From Drosophila pseudoobscura (taxonomy: Eukaryota; Arthropoda; Insecta; Diptera; Drosophilidae): DNA of 64,000 nucleotides. Below the pieces are notes generated by a model. It made no database searches, was not told the DNA's origin, and was given only the letters and a program-made list of their open reading frames with translations. The stretch covers positions 17,865,001-17,929,000 of the forward strand of contig NC_046683.1 in assembly GCF_009870125.1 (NCBI RefSeq), read 5' to 3'. Position 1 is the first letter of the stretch, and every line of letters begins with the position of its first letter. Below, one piece after another: positions 1 through 11,039 of this stretch. Both the position numbers and the translations under genes were made by a program.

Positions 1-324
1 AATCGAGTACTCAACGTCGGGAGCTGCGAACCCAGCGTCGCCGCAACGTTTTGCAAGGAGCGACGAATAACTACCTGCGCGCAACAACTAGTAGCGGGAT
101 CCACTGCACACTGCGCCACGCTACCCGGACATCTGGACCCGATAACAATAGTCGACCACGGCACGATCATCATAAACGACGCCATCGTGACCGTCATCGA
201 CGACGCGGGGGCCACCCACGACATCGAGGGGACATACCTCATCTCGTACTCCAGCCGAGTCGCACTGAACGGCAGCTGGTACATCACCCACTTGGGCGAT
301 TCCAAGAGGAACCAATCACGATGA
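1..324 (+). CDS. Env-like C-terminal fragment of a gypsy-type (errantivirus) retroelement, partial
   Basis: An open frame enters from the window edge and ends at a TGA at 322-324. The roughly 107 residues are cysteine-bearing in the first half. The second half has the pattern of short hydrophobic beta-strand-like stretches and an N-G-S/T site seen near the end of insect errantivirus envelope glycoproteins. No transmembrane segment or cytoplasmic tail follows the stop, so the copy looks truncated or broken. The rest of the element is outside the window. The family call is by pattern recognition only, and another secreted retroelement protein is possible. Confidence 0.4.
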   Translation, partial: NRVLNVGSCEPSVAATFCKERRITTCAQQLVAGSTAHCATLPGHLDPITIVDHGTIIINDAIVTVIDDAGATHDIEGTYLISYSSRVALNGSWYITHLGDSKRNQSR

Positions 325-1500
325 CGCCGCCCGCAGACAACACGACGACGCCGGCCAAGCCAGGGGCCAGACTATATCAATCCCCCCCTCCGGCGAAGCA
401 ACCAGCGAACACCGCCGCCGGACCGCGAACAACGATCAACGAGGTCTAAGAGACTGTCCGGCGCCAACCCCCAGAAGACGACCCCAGCAATGAAACCACG
501 AAACACGAACCCAACCGAGGCGAAGAAGAGAGAGAAGAAAAGAAAACGCACCCATCAGCAAACGGACCCGGGAGCGCCGTCGAAACGCCCCGAGGATCCA
601 ATTACGCCACGAAACCGCTGACGAAGATCCCCACCCAAAATACACCACTAAAAACTCCGCCGACGCGACAAAAGCCATCTCCGCACCATCAGCTTAAATC
701 CTCGTTAAATAGCGCCACCTCCGATCCTAAGGCCACGAAAAAAAAACTAGCCACCGCAATGAACGCCGCACCTGAAGACCACATCGGGACGAACGAAATC
801 GTCGCCCTCACGGGGGACACCGACTCGGAGAGGTCCGACGTCTACACGGACACGGAGAGCGAAACGTCGTCCGGAAACAGCACGGACGGCGGAGAAGAGT
901 GTAACGAACCCAAAAGGGTTCGCTACAACGCCTCTCCCAACGCACAATACAACATAAAACATGCTAATAAATTGCAGCACCTCGCCCAACGTAAATTGAA
1001 GGCATGCATTATTTACTACACGAACACCCCCCTCCACACATAACCACCGATTGACACGCGCCGTCTTCATAACGCTGACCAAACACACCAGGTCACGCGG
1101 ACTTCCCCCACTCCAGACCAAGCAACCGGCCAGGCGCAGTCTTCCGGGTTCATCGACTACAAAAAGATGACACCGCGGAAGCCTACGACAAGCACCCAAC
1201 GGCAAACCCGCCAGCTCGCCAAAAACGCGAAGAGACAGAACCAGGTCAACCCACGATCGCCAAAACGGCGAAGTGCACCCCGACGCGGAAGTGCACTTTT
1301 GAACCCGCTGACACAGCAGAATTGGCGTATAAATAGACGCCAACCGAAACCAAAAAGAAAACTTACGCAGAACCCGGCCCAGAACATCGACGTTGTATTC
1401 ATCTAAGAGTTTAAGAAAGTGCCAAAAGTATTTATAATAAAGTATCCAATTATCCCAATAATATCCACCGCGTAAGTCATTTCAACGTAGCCGAGGCACC
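325..1500 (+). mobile_element. Retroelement-derived stretch with TATA box and polyadenylation signal (possible LTR)
   Basis: This stretch follows the env-like fragment directly. It is A/C-rich on the plus strand and holds several short open frames; the best is 759-1043, 94 aa, acidic and Ser/Thr-rich. A TATAAATA box lies at 1328-1335 and an AATAAA at 1436-1441, about 100 bp apart, as in the U3-R part of an LTR. I could not find a second LTR copy in the window, so the LTR ends are not defined. No protein function is claimed for the short frames. Confidence 0.35.
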
Positions 1501-1859
1501 GACTCCACCCCACTCCACGTCCACATACACCATTCGATACACAACGCTAGCAACGCCCGCCCAAGCCCCGATCCATCTACTCTACGATAAGCCACCCCCG
1601 ACGTCTCCCTCGAAGTTCCATCAATTTCTACAAATTTCTTGTGGATTGACCACTGGACGTGACTGAGCTTACCTCAGACCGAAATAGGTCCATCACAGTT
1701 GACATCAGTCCCCAGTTGGCATCAGTGACTTAAGTATGAATATGTATTCCCTCAGATCTTAAAAAATTCCTTGAGGTCATTCCTTTGGAGAGAAAGATTC
1801 CGGTTCCACCAGAGTGGCTTGGACCTCTTCTTTGTTCTCGAGGGTTTGCACTATTTATG
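1501..1859. other. No recognised feature
   Basis: This is spacer between the LTR-like stretch and the 3' end of the LINE fragment. I see no open frame or repeat that I can name. Confidence 0.5.
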
Positions 1860-2331
1860 CTAGGCGTCCAATAACGCATTGGATAGGGTCTCTAGGGACT
1901 TCTCTATATCCTCCGCGGATTTCACTGAGCCCGAATTCGCGAGCTTCGAAGTAACTGTCTTTTTAAACTTTTCCCAGTATGTATTCCGGGGGTTTCTATA
2001 GACTGTTGTCTTCCAAGAGTGATTGAATTCGCACTTAAACTGAATGTTCTTATGATCTGAGAAGGATGGTATTTTAAGGAATCTCCAGCCAGATACCCGA
2101 GTACTATTTCCCGTTGCAAGTGTTAGGTCTAGCACGTTGGATGAGGTGGGACCTACAAAGTACGCTAGTGTGCTCCTCCCCAACGTTTGCTATTCCTAAA
2201 TACGTCGATAGTATAAAGTCTAAGAGTAACTTACCACTGGCATTTATGTTGGGGCTTTCCCGCACATTGTGGTCAGCATTGGCGTCTTGCTTGCTTTTAT
2301 GCAAGTTGAGCTGCAGCACACTCAGCATCAT
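1860..2331 (-). pseudogene. LINE ORF2 start (endonuclease domain), internally deleted
   Basis: The ORF2 start lies just inside the ORF1 3' end: methionines at about 2331 begin a frame reading LSVLQLNLHKSK, the typical opening of an APE-like endonuclease in Jockey/Loa-clade LINEs. A second frame (2183-1860) carries the end of the endonuclease domain, including an SDHKNIQF motif, the conserved SDH of this nuclease. The two pieces are in different frames and too close together, so part of the domain is missing. The reverse transcriptase is absent. This is a dead 5' portion of a LINE on the minus strand. Confidence 0.6.
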
Positions 2332-3744
2332 AGGTGGCTGGCTCAGTTGCACATGACGGGTTGACATCGAGCGTCAGGTCACCGTCCTCCTCCTCTTCCT
2401 CGGAGTCTTCGAGCCCAAGACCCTGGGTGGCCACCACGATGGACTCGAGGCCCAGGTCCTTCTCCACCTCGCCTGCCAGTAGGGAGTGCGCATTTTTGGG
2501 GTGGCGCTTTTTGAGGCGCAGGTATACACTGCCCATACCCCACGCCATCTTCCCGAACCTGGGGTACAGCAGATCCTCTGCCTCCTTGTTGATCTGAAGG
2601 ATCACACATTGGCCCCCCTCGCTGGGTAGTGGGCTACAAATGTAGAGGATCCTCCAGTCCGCCGTTGGCACGTCTGCGTTTTGACACTGAAGGAGCTTCA
2701 GCGCACGGTCCCCTTGGATTTTGATTGGGAAGAGTACCTTCGCCTTCGGTTTGGACGGGACTAGCTCCCTGTCCACGACCTCCAGCTTGGCCCCCTCCCA
2801 CATCGCATCCAGTTGGCAGACCGTGCGCGTCAGCCACCTTAGGGTTGGGACGTCCTTGCACTTCAGTATTTTTACCCCATTGAGCCACCCAGCACCATCG
2901 AAAGTGGGCATTGGGTCCGCGGGGTCTTCCTCCATCCGCGCAAACAGTGCGTTGACAAGACGCGCATGCACCAGTTTCCACTGTGCCGCTGTCATCCTGC
3001 CGTTCTCATCGCTGCGGTCAATGAGTGCCACGATCAAATGTCGTTTGGTCACGTCACTGACCTTCGCTTTGAGCTGTGGTGTTGGCTTCTTGGCCGCTTT
3101 CGGCGGAGGGGCTGCACTCTTGGTGCCGCGTTGACGCTTGCTCGCTGGAGTGTCCTTGATGGCACTCTCAGTCGAGCGTTGCCTCTTGGTGGCCATCATC
3201 TCCTCCACCATATTGGGAAATTCGCCGTTCGACGCCCTCATCTGTGGCATTTGGGCGTAGTGTAGCCGGCCCTCCTCTACTCGCTGCTCGGCCCAGGCTA
3301 GCTTGACTTTCTCCTCCTGAGAGATGTCAGCCTTTCCCTGCAGCCGGCTTTTGATGTTGAGGGCCGCTTTGTATTGCGCTTTGGCCTTCATCCCCTCTTT
3401 GGAACGCTTCGGCCCTTCCCTACGCAGGGAGCTGGTGCCTGGTTCCGGCGAGCGGAGAAGGCTCTCTCCTCCGTCCTGCTTAATGAGAGCACGCTCTCTA
3501 GATCCGTGTCTGTGTCGACTACGGCATCTGTGCGGCTCACTTTGCAGGCGGAGTGAGTTTTTGTTGTTGTTGTGGCAGTAGCTTTACAACTGACCTGGCC
3601 TGCTCCCGCCAAGTCCGAGGTGTGACCGCTGGCGACACGCAGAGAGGATTGCTCTTCCCCGTGCCCGCCGGTGGTAGCAGTCACGCTTCCCACCGACGTT
3701 TGGGTTGACATCCCAACCCGAGTTTTCTCGTCCGTCTGCTCCAT
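2297..3744 (-). pseudogene. LINE ORF1 (Loa/bilbo-like, DUF4780-type), frameshifted
   Basis: An open frame of 364 residues runs from 3391 to 2297. Its first third is Lys/Arg-rich. The middle has a folded region resembling the DUF4780 domain seen in Drosophila Loa-type ORF1 proteins (KVLFPIKIQGD and DWRILYI segments), and the tail is acidic. Upstream in another frame, 3744-3388 encodes a Ser/Thr-rich N-terminus starting with a methionine. Codon-like sequence continues between the two, so a frameshift near 3490 probably broke one ORF1. ORF1 overlaps ORF2 by about 35 bp. The Loa/bilbo assignment fits an obscura-group genome but is inferred. Confidence 0.6.
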
Positions 3745-4118
3745 TATTGGCCCAAAGGTCCATTCAGGTTGATATTTTTCGGGGGGACCACCCCCTAGCG
3801 TTTTATGCCTGCCCGCCAGGCACCTCTAGCCATGGCTCTGGTTCAGTTCCCCCAACTTTGGATTGGGAAAACACTGGACCATTGCCTTAGCTAAACACTT
3901 CATTGCCTCGGACAGAGCAAGCGGCAGTGCATTACCCTCGTCCGGGATAATGGAGTGTCCATTGCCCAGCCGGCACCCTCGTGGAGGGTTCAGCTAGAGG
4001 ATTTTCGCCGGCCGTTTTATGGTTAGGTTTTATTAAGTACTTCCTGCCCTATAAAAGTAATAATTAGTTTATTTGTTACATTTACCTAATCTATATTAAG
4101 TAATAAGATAAACCTTTT
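3745..4118 (-). other. Probable LINE 5' UTR and junction
   Basis: This lies upstream of the LINE ORF1 start on the minus strand. It is GC-rich to about 4020 and then AT-rich, with no coding frame of note. The base composition change near 4025 may mark the LINE 5' end. Confidence 0.3.
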
Positions 4119-4192
4119 GCCACTCGGCGGATAATTATAAAACTGACTTATGATACTCAAGCTTCCCTCCCTGGTCGTTCGCCAGGCCCGTC
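4119..4192. repeat. Direct repeat, left copy (flanks gag-like remnant)
   Basis: The stretch starts GCCACTCGGCGGAT and ends CGTTCGCCAGGCCCGTC. It recurs in the same orientation at 5621-5706 with about 12 extra bases and a few changes. The pair flanks a gag-like remnant and may be what is left of two LTRs. Confidence 0.6.
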
Positions 4193-5620
4193 TTTCATCT
4201 TTACAACCCTATCCTGGACTCGGTGATTGCCCTGATCGTTCGTATAAAACGGGCTTCTCCCTGTCTTTTAGAATGGTCGGATCCATTCTGTCCGCCCTGT
4301 GTGTAAGTCATTGGGGTTTTGTAAGTGCAATGGACATTAGTCCGAATATGTGAAGTTGAGGCGGTTGATAATTTCCTCAATGTTCGAGACTGTGTTAAAC
4401 GATGCTAAAAGCGAGTCGGCAGGGCCCCTAATCCTATCTCTGATTGTACCTTTCGTATAGCGCATGGGAAGCCCAGGAGACCTCGTGGAAATCTGGTAGT
4501 GGTTTTACCGCATCCAGAGCTACACCACTCACGGACGCCTCATCCATGGTGACCGGCACGTAGGCCTTTGTCTCGGTTGCCGGAATTTTCAACTGTGCAG
4601 CGTCCATTGATTCGACTTTTTCTCCCGAGCCACGTTCAATATCTAAACCAAGCTCATCGAAAAATTCTACTAAATCGTCATATGCGGATTCTTATTTCCG
4701 ATCGCCCCTTTATATACTTTTGTCTTTGTCGTAGATATTTTTTTTCTGGCCAGCCGTGGCAGCCGCTTGTAGCCGTTGGCGTCAAATTCAAATTCCCCCA
4801 AGCACATATTTGTGATGTTGTGATTTGTTATTGTATAGCAGGGTATGATGTTTCTTAGTTGCGTTTATCACAAAGTTTCGTGGACGTAACAATTTTATAT
4901 TCGTTTCCCTAGTTCCTTTTTTCCGTATTTTTTATATTTTGTATCTGCGTATTCTTTGTAGGTGATGTTTGAACAAAATTTCCACTTACATGTTCTTCTT
5001 TTTTAATGGCCTCCTCCACTTGGTATTTCCCCAATTTAATCTTCGTATTTTCTAATGATTTTCCTCCAGTTGGCCGTCCCATATTTTTGTTCTCCGTTGG
5101 TGAAACTGATTTTGTATTTTACTTTCTGCCTTACGATTTTTTTGGAGCAACTTTTGCACGCACTTCCCACTGTATTTTGTGGAGTCTTTAGAGGTATGGA
5201 CCCACCGATCTATTTGTGCATCTGCTGCGAGGCCCAATTTATTTAGTCACTTTGTGATTGGCGTTAATGCTCTCAATCACTTTCGCCTTCACTTTCGTTT
5301 GGTTTGCCGAACTTTTTTTTATATTTGTTCTTTGGGTTTATAAGACTCTCAATTCCTTTTTTTTATTTGTTTCTTGACCGAATTGTTTTTTTTTGCTTTA
5401 CTTGAGAGGGCGTTGCACTCAATACTTTTTAAATTTGTTTTTAAATTCTTTTTTTTTCTCCGAATTTTACTACGAATTACTTTACGAATTAATTGCTTTA
5501 ATTTGTATTAATAATAAATAATAATATTAATTAATAATTAATATATATTAATATTAATAACACTTTATTTGTTCTTATGACCTTATAGAGAGTGCAGGGC
5601 AAGTACGAGAATATGTTGCT
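4193..5620 (-). mobile_element. Gag-like remnant of an LTR-type retroelement, broken
   Basis: Read on the minus strand, two coding-like blocks follow each other. About 5237-5052 is a short basic frame of 61 residues. About 4690-4370 encodes a region with an RGPADSLLASF segment and an IEEIINRLNFTYSD segment, reminiscent of retrotransposon Gag capsid regions. The second block carries stops or frame changes near 4435. No protease, reverse transcriptase or integrase follows before the flanking repeat, so the internal region is either deleted or a gag-only derivative. 5250-5570 is T-rich, low-complexity sequence. The class is inferred from a few motifs only. Confidence 0.4.
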
Positions 5621-5706
5621 GCCACTCGGCGGATCAATATAAAACTAATTTATGAAACTCAAACTTCCCGACCGCGAGCCCTCCCCGGTCGTTCGCCAGG
5701 CCCGTC
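5621..5706. repeat. Direct repeat, right copy
   Basis: This is the partner of 4119-4192 in the same orientation, with an additional CCGCGAG-type insertion in the middle. Confidence 0.6.
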
Positions 5707-8700
5707 GCTGCTCCTCATAAACGCTGACATTGCGCCTCGTGTCTGGTGTCCGATGCAATGCAGGCTGGCACCGAGGTGCCGCGACGGTCAGCGAATCTGC
5801 CTACTCAACAGACTTGTAGAAAGTCGCTCCGCTCAGTGGCCAATTTCGTTGGAATTTGTCAACTTACAGGTACTATGCAATACTTTGTAGCCCAGTATAT
5901 TGCCAAAGGTTTTTTGTTTCAATTTTACTCTGCCTTGTTTCATTAAACCACGCCTTAGAAATCGTAAATTGCTGGATCGTTGGTAATTCGTTATTTTAAT
6001 TGATTGAGGGCTACCAATTTTTTTTGTATATATTATAAAATGCCTAACCTAACCTCTATATTATTTAATTTACCATTAAAACTGCCTTATCGAACGAAAA
6101 ACAACTTTGAAGTTTTGTCCTTCCAATAATATTTATTTAATTAATATATCTTTATATGTACATATGTCGGAAATATCCCAGAGCATCCAGTCGGGGCCGG
6201 TAATGGAATAGCCATATGAATGGCAGGAATATAACTGTAGGACTAATAAATAAAACGCGTATTTCATTAAAGATTATTTTTAATATGGTTTATTTAGTAA
6301 TATTTTGTTTATTTTTAAATATGCAGACACATTAAAATGTTGAATATATCCCAATCTGATTATTATCGGTATTTTGCTTTGAAGAGCAAAGCATGGCAAG
6401 GACTCCTTGGTGAGGACTTCCTTTTGAGATTTTTGTGCTTGGGTTTCGGTTAAATATGCCCATATGTATATAGTATATGCTGTATATGTGTTTGCTTCAA
6501 CGTTTACAACGAATTTTTATTCATATTTTGTATACTTACATACTCGTAGTTTGGTGTTGATTTCTGTCTCTTTACTTTCCAATATGTTCATTTGACCTAT
6601 TTATAGTTTTCTTTTTCCTTGTGGTAATATTTTGATGTTTTACTTTGATCTTCTTATGAGTTAAAATTGTCCAACATTGTTTCCTGGGCTACTTTGGTGT
6701 CTGGTGTTTGATTTCGTTTTAAAGCATATTTTTTTTAATGTATGTACTATATATATTTTGCTTCAACGTTTACAACGAATTTGTAATCATAATTACATAT
6801 ATTTAATTCATTTTTTTGAACTATGCTTCTTTTTCTTGTTTTGGTTTCCTTTACTGTTTCTATTTGATGTTTTAACTTTTGTCTTCTTACGATTTAAAGC
6901 TACATAAACTTGTGGTTTCTTCACGTCTTTTGTGGGCTTGCTTACCTCTCATTCGGGGCTTTCTTCCTCGTCCAACCATCAAAAATATATACATATATAC
7001 ATATGTACATATATATGTATGTATATATGTATTTATAGGTTAATATTCGCATGCAATGGAGCTATGAAAAGTAATTTCTATATATGCATGCTACATATAA
7101 ATATTTCTTTTGGTTATTCGTTCCTCCAATCCAATGGAGTCTCACAGGGAATTGTGCAGTATTCCGCCATATACTAAATACATACATATATAGGCACAGG
7201 CATATATACTATATATTTATGTTAATATTACATTCTGTATATGGTAGCTTATAACATTTGTATTATGCAAATTTGTAACAAAAACGTAACCTCAACTTTT
7301 TCTTTGTGCAGTGATTTGTGATTTGGTATTCCCCGTATATGGGGCTCCCCTGCCCTCTGAGGCCACGAAGTGGGGTTCCTCTTGCATGCATTGTTTCGTA
7401 AGAAGAGAGGAGGGGGCTGTGGCTGTGGCGGAAGTCGGAAGTCGGGGGTCCAACCCCACCATATTGGTTACAATTAATATTTAAGTATGTATAGTTAATA
7501 AGTCACTACAGCGATTCGTCTTCGTCACCGACTACAAGTTTTGGTGTCTTGGATTGCTATTGGTAGTAAAGTTTGATGTCTTGTTTTGCTTCGATGTTGA
7601 TTATTGACATTCAACATCGGCTTTTGGGCAATACATTATAACTGTATACATACACATATTATAAATACATAACTACATATATTTAAATGTAGATTAACTT
7701 TAAAGCGTTTCTTAACTCTTGGTTTTATTGCTCCTCCACCACTTCCTTGTTGTTGATTTTGATTTTGGTTTTCTCTTATCGATCGTAAAATATCGTTGTT
7801 ATTCTTGTTGCATCTTGGTGTTGCTTATGTTGATTGGCTTTTGGTGCTTCTGTTTGTGCTTTGGCATTTCCCTTCCCGTCCAACCAGCCGGAACTGGATC
7901 CGGATCCGGATCCGGCTCCATTTCCATATTCTTGTCTATCACTACGGCGTACAAATTTAACGGAAAAAGTTTCGCTGGGCAGAGGTTGAAGCGTTGCTTC
8001 TGTAGGGTTTCGGTAATTGGGTAACTCAGGGTCGAATCAAATCATACCTGAACCATGACTCGCATTCAGATCCAACTTCTTACGGGCCACTAAGTCGCCG
8101 CGAGAGCCGAAGCCAAGCTTCGACTCCTCCAATTCGAATAATCGTAGTATAGGCTAACTAAGTATATGTATCTACATACAATGTAATGATCACACTCACA
8201 CACCCAAGTGTGCGCATGCACCCGCTGGACCTGGGCGTGCTCCCAGACTATACTCTAGTACTCTAGAAAAGACGGTGAGTGGGTGACGGAGGTAGGCCTA
8301 GGCTGATGTGAAGGTCTGGGGCAGTTCCGGGGTTAGAAAAGTTAAGATTATAAGGTTAACATTGGGTGGCTGAACACGTTAATGCTTATTGTTAGATCGT
8401 ATTTGATCTTTCTGTGCTGGCTGATTCCTCCTGTAATATTGCTTTGGCTCCTCGTTAACGGCTTAGTCTAGACACGTGGGTGAGGCAAGCTTGGGAGATC
8501 CAATGTGCATACATACTCGTACGTATGTACGTATGTACAGTGCTGGTCTATTGCTTCGGTACGTTTCGTTTGGATTCGAGTGGTTCCTCTTTTTTGATAC
8601 GTTTGACGAGTTTTATTGGTGTTATGTTCATTTTAAGGCTTCCGTGGTGTGTACTTATAGTCCAGAACTGCTAAAGTTTCATGAACTGCGGCCACAGGCC

Positions 8701-8750
8701 AGGGTACAGGGGGGCAAACAAAAATTGGGTGGAGTGGAGGTATAGGCATT
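5707..8750. other. AT-rich intergenic DNA, no gene seen
   Basis: The sequence is long T-rich tracts, ATGT/ACAT microsatellites (about 6986-7032 and 7180-7215) and short open frames with no coding character. A degenerate duplication of about 266 bp is visible: TTTGCTTCAACGTTTACAAC at about 6491 recurs at about 6757 with similar T-rich sequence after it. A GGATCC/GGATCCGG short repeat lies near 7896-7916. Confidence 0.5.
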
Positions 8751-10732
8751 CCTTATATAGGAAACATTAAGCAAAATTAACCATGCGCATCAAGAACTGA
8801 AAAGTACAAATTTCAGAAATGATAGATAAATAAATAATATTCGTTTATCGCATATAAAATGTTTTATTTTATGTATGTATGCATAAATACAAATATAATT
8901 TTGGTTTCTTTTTAGTTGTTTTTTTTTTTGCGTTTTTTTCTGTTTTGTTTCGTTTGTTGTATTTTTTATTTATTTTTGTTGTTGTATTGTTTGCAAGATC
9001 AAGATGAATAACAATTTAAAGCACTTACAAAAGCATAAGATAAGGTAAAATAAGGTAAACTAAAGAATATACATACATATGTTAATTATTGTATTTTACT
9101 TATATTGAGGTTCCTACTCAACTATCCATATCTAATCGATTTGTGGCTGCTTTCAAGGGTGTGGGCTCATCTTTCCTATATATAGGGGCTTTTATATTCT
9201 CGTTGATTTTCAGTTTCTGATCTCTCTTGATCTTCGATTTCTGTTTCAGAAACGGGGCAGCTCTCAAGGTACACACGTTGTACATATATTGAGTTTGATT
9301 CTGTTTCAACCTTCTATACTTTCTCTTGAAATAAGACCTACATATAGAACTGAGTACTTGAACGCAGAAAAAAAAAACAGAAACAGAGAGAGAGATATGT
9401 ATAGAGAGACAAAAAAAAGAGTGCTTTTGAGAGAGATAGAGAGAGAGATAGGGGGGAAAGGTAGAGAGACAGCGACAAATACACAACTAGAGTTGAATTG
9501 CAGAAGTGTCGGCAAACACGATTGATCCATTTAAAATGTAACACCATTCTTAAACGTTATAAATTATTATCGAATACGTATACAACACATATAGAGATAT
9601 CGTAGAAAAATATGCAGTGGCCTACAGCTCACACATACATACACTCAACAAGCGCTTTACGCAAAACATTAACAAAACATTGTGGGCATGCATGGCTGAC
9701 TGCAATTTCGAAATTGTCAAACAATTGGTATCTAAAAGCTGCTGTTTACTTCTCGTTCTGCATTTTTGAAGAGGTTGAAAAACGATCTCAGTACCGGTTT
9801 TTGCTAAAACGTTAGTGAATTCAAAATTTTCTTCTAGGAAGTTTCTATGCAAAGTATATTATTATATAATATATGTTTTGCACTTTTGCATATAATCGGT
9901 AACTGATATCAACTGTAAAATGCGTTAAAGAGGCATCTTTTGATTTCGAATACGCTCTAAGGTTGGTTATTCGGTTTGAAACACATCTTCGGCACGTACA
10001 TACATATTTGTGTGCATATGTACATCCTACACATTAAGGTGCTGCCCAGCTGCATCTATGCGAAACAATTGTAGAATATGCCAGGAGGACAGCAGCTGGT
10101 GGGTGTACAGATGTGGTTGTAAGGCGATTATAGGGCGGATAAAGTACATACATATGCACATCGAGATATCAAGCTGTGCAAAGGCTATGCAAAGTAAACG
10201 TAGGGACGAACATGCTCTCTTATTTGTAGTCATCTGTTGATGTCTGTCCTCGCCATTACTGAAGTCCCAATCAACGGTTTTCTTTTCGTTTCTCCTGCTT
10301 TCCTATATAACTATCCTTAATCTCTTTCGTTTCCTTTTGATTTACTTGCAAGTCCAAAACTTGATTCCCTGTCTCCTTACTCTTCTCCTTTGTTGGTATA
10401 CTTCGCGATCCTCTCTTCGTACATCGGAACTGCTGCAGCTACGCTCATGTTACTTCTCTTCTTGTTCCTCTTAAACAGCTACTACATATATGTACATAAA
10501 GATGCCTGCGCAGGGCGGGGAGTTTTTTGCAGTTGTGTGCAGGAAAGGAATCTTTTGAATTAGAGTGGGGGGAGGGGAGTCCATTTTAAATGTAAAGCGA
10601 GACAATTAAATAAAAGTACATACATACATATACAACTAAGAATTACACACAAATTAAAAAATATATTTATAAAGCTACAACTATTACAAAAAAAAATCAA
10701 CACACACACACACACATACAATAGTAACACGA
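8751..10732. other. AT-rich stretch downstream of csw; possible 3' UTR, no other gene
   Basis: No credible coding region. The stretch contains (GA)n-rich sequence at 9380-9470, ATAC/ACAT repeats and a (CA)n at 10700-10716. On the minus strand it follows csw, so it may hold the csw 3' UTR and poly(A) sites. Several TTTATT (AATAAA on the minus strand) occur, for example near 8860 and 8965, but none can be chosen from sequence alone. Confidence 0.4.
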
Positions 10733-10988
10733 TTAAAAGGGAAGGGGGCGGGGGCCGGGGTGGCAGGGCGACTTTCTGTGCGCATCTTGGGGGACTGGTG
10801 CGGGGGGAGGAGCGCGGACGCGGACGCGATCAGGGGTCTTCGATTGGCGACGTTCTCGGCTGTCTATTGCGATAGAATTAACGATGTCCCGGGCACGAGG
10901 ATTCAGAAATTCATTTGTCATGTTTTTCGCGGCGGGGGCGTCGGTGGCGCCGGCCCGGTCAGCGACGCGGACGCTGGCGCTGAATGAG
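10733..10988 (-). CDS. csw: Candidate alternative 3' coding exon of csw
   Basis: A GC-rich island continues past the main csw stop (11040) to about 10740, unlike the AT-rich DNA beyond it. A good donor (CAG|GTAAGC, exon end 11153) lies inside the last csw coding exon. Two downstream acceptors fit its phase. One, after TCTCATTCAG (exon start 10979), gives a 19-residue end with PTPPPRK, a PxxPxR SH3 ligand, and a stop at 10918. The other (start 10988) stays open to 10733. Either would replace the last 37 residues of the main form. There is no transcript evidence here, and this may simply be 3' UTR. Confidence 0.3.
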
Positions 10989-11039
10989 ACTGAGACGCAG
11001 CGGTATAGGATGACGCATGGTTCGGCTGGCGTAGGCCGA

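Noticed and set aside
747..1343. 198-residue minus-strand frame, Val/Arg/Cys-rich
   Set aside because: The sequence is retroelement-derived and plus-strand signals (TATA, AATAAA) favour the other orientation; no known domain.
6970..7050. ATGT/ACAT array considered as a CRISPR-like or regulatory array
   Set aside because: Simple microsatellite typical of Drosophila; no spacer structure.
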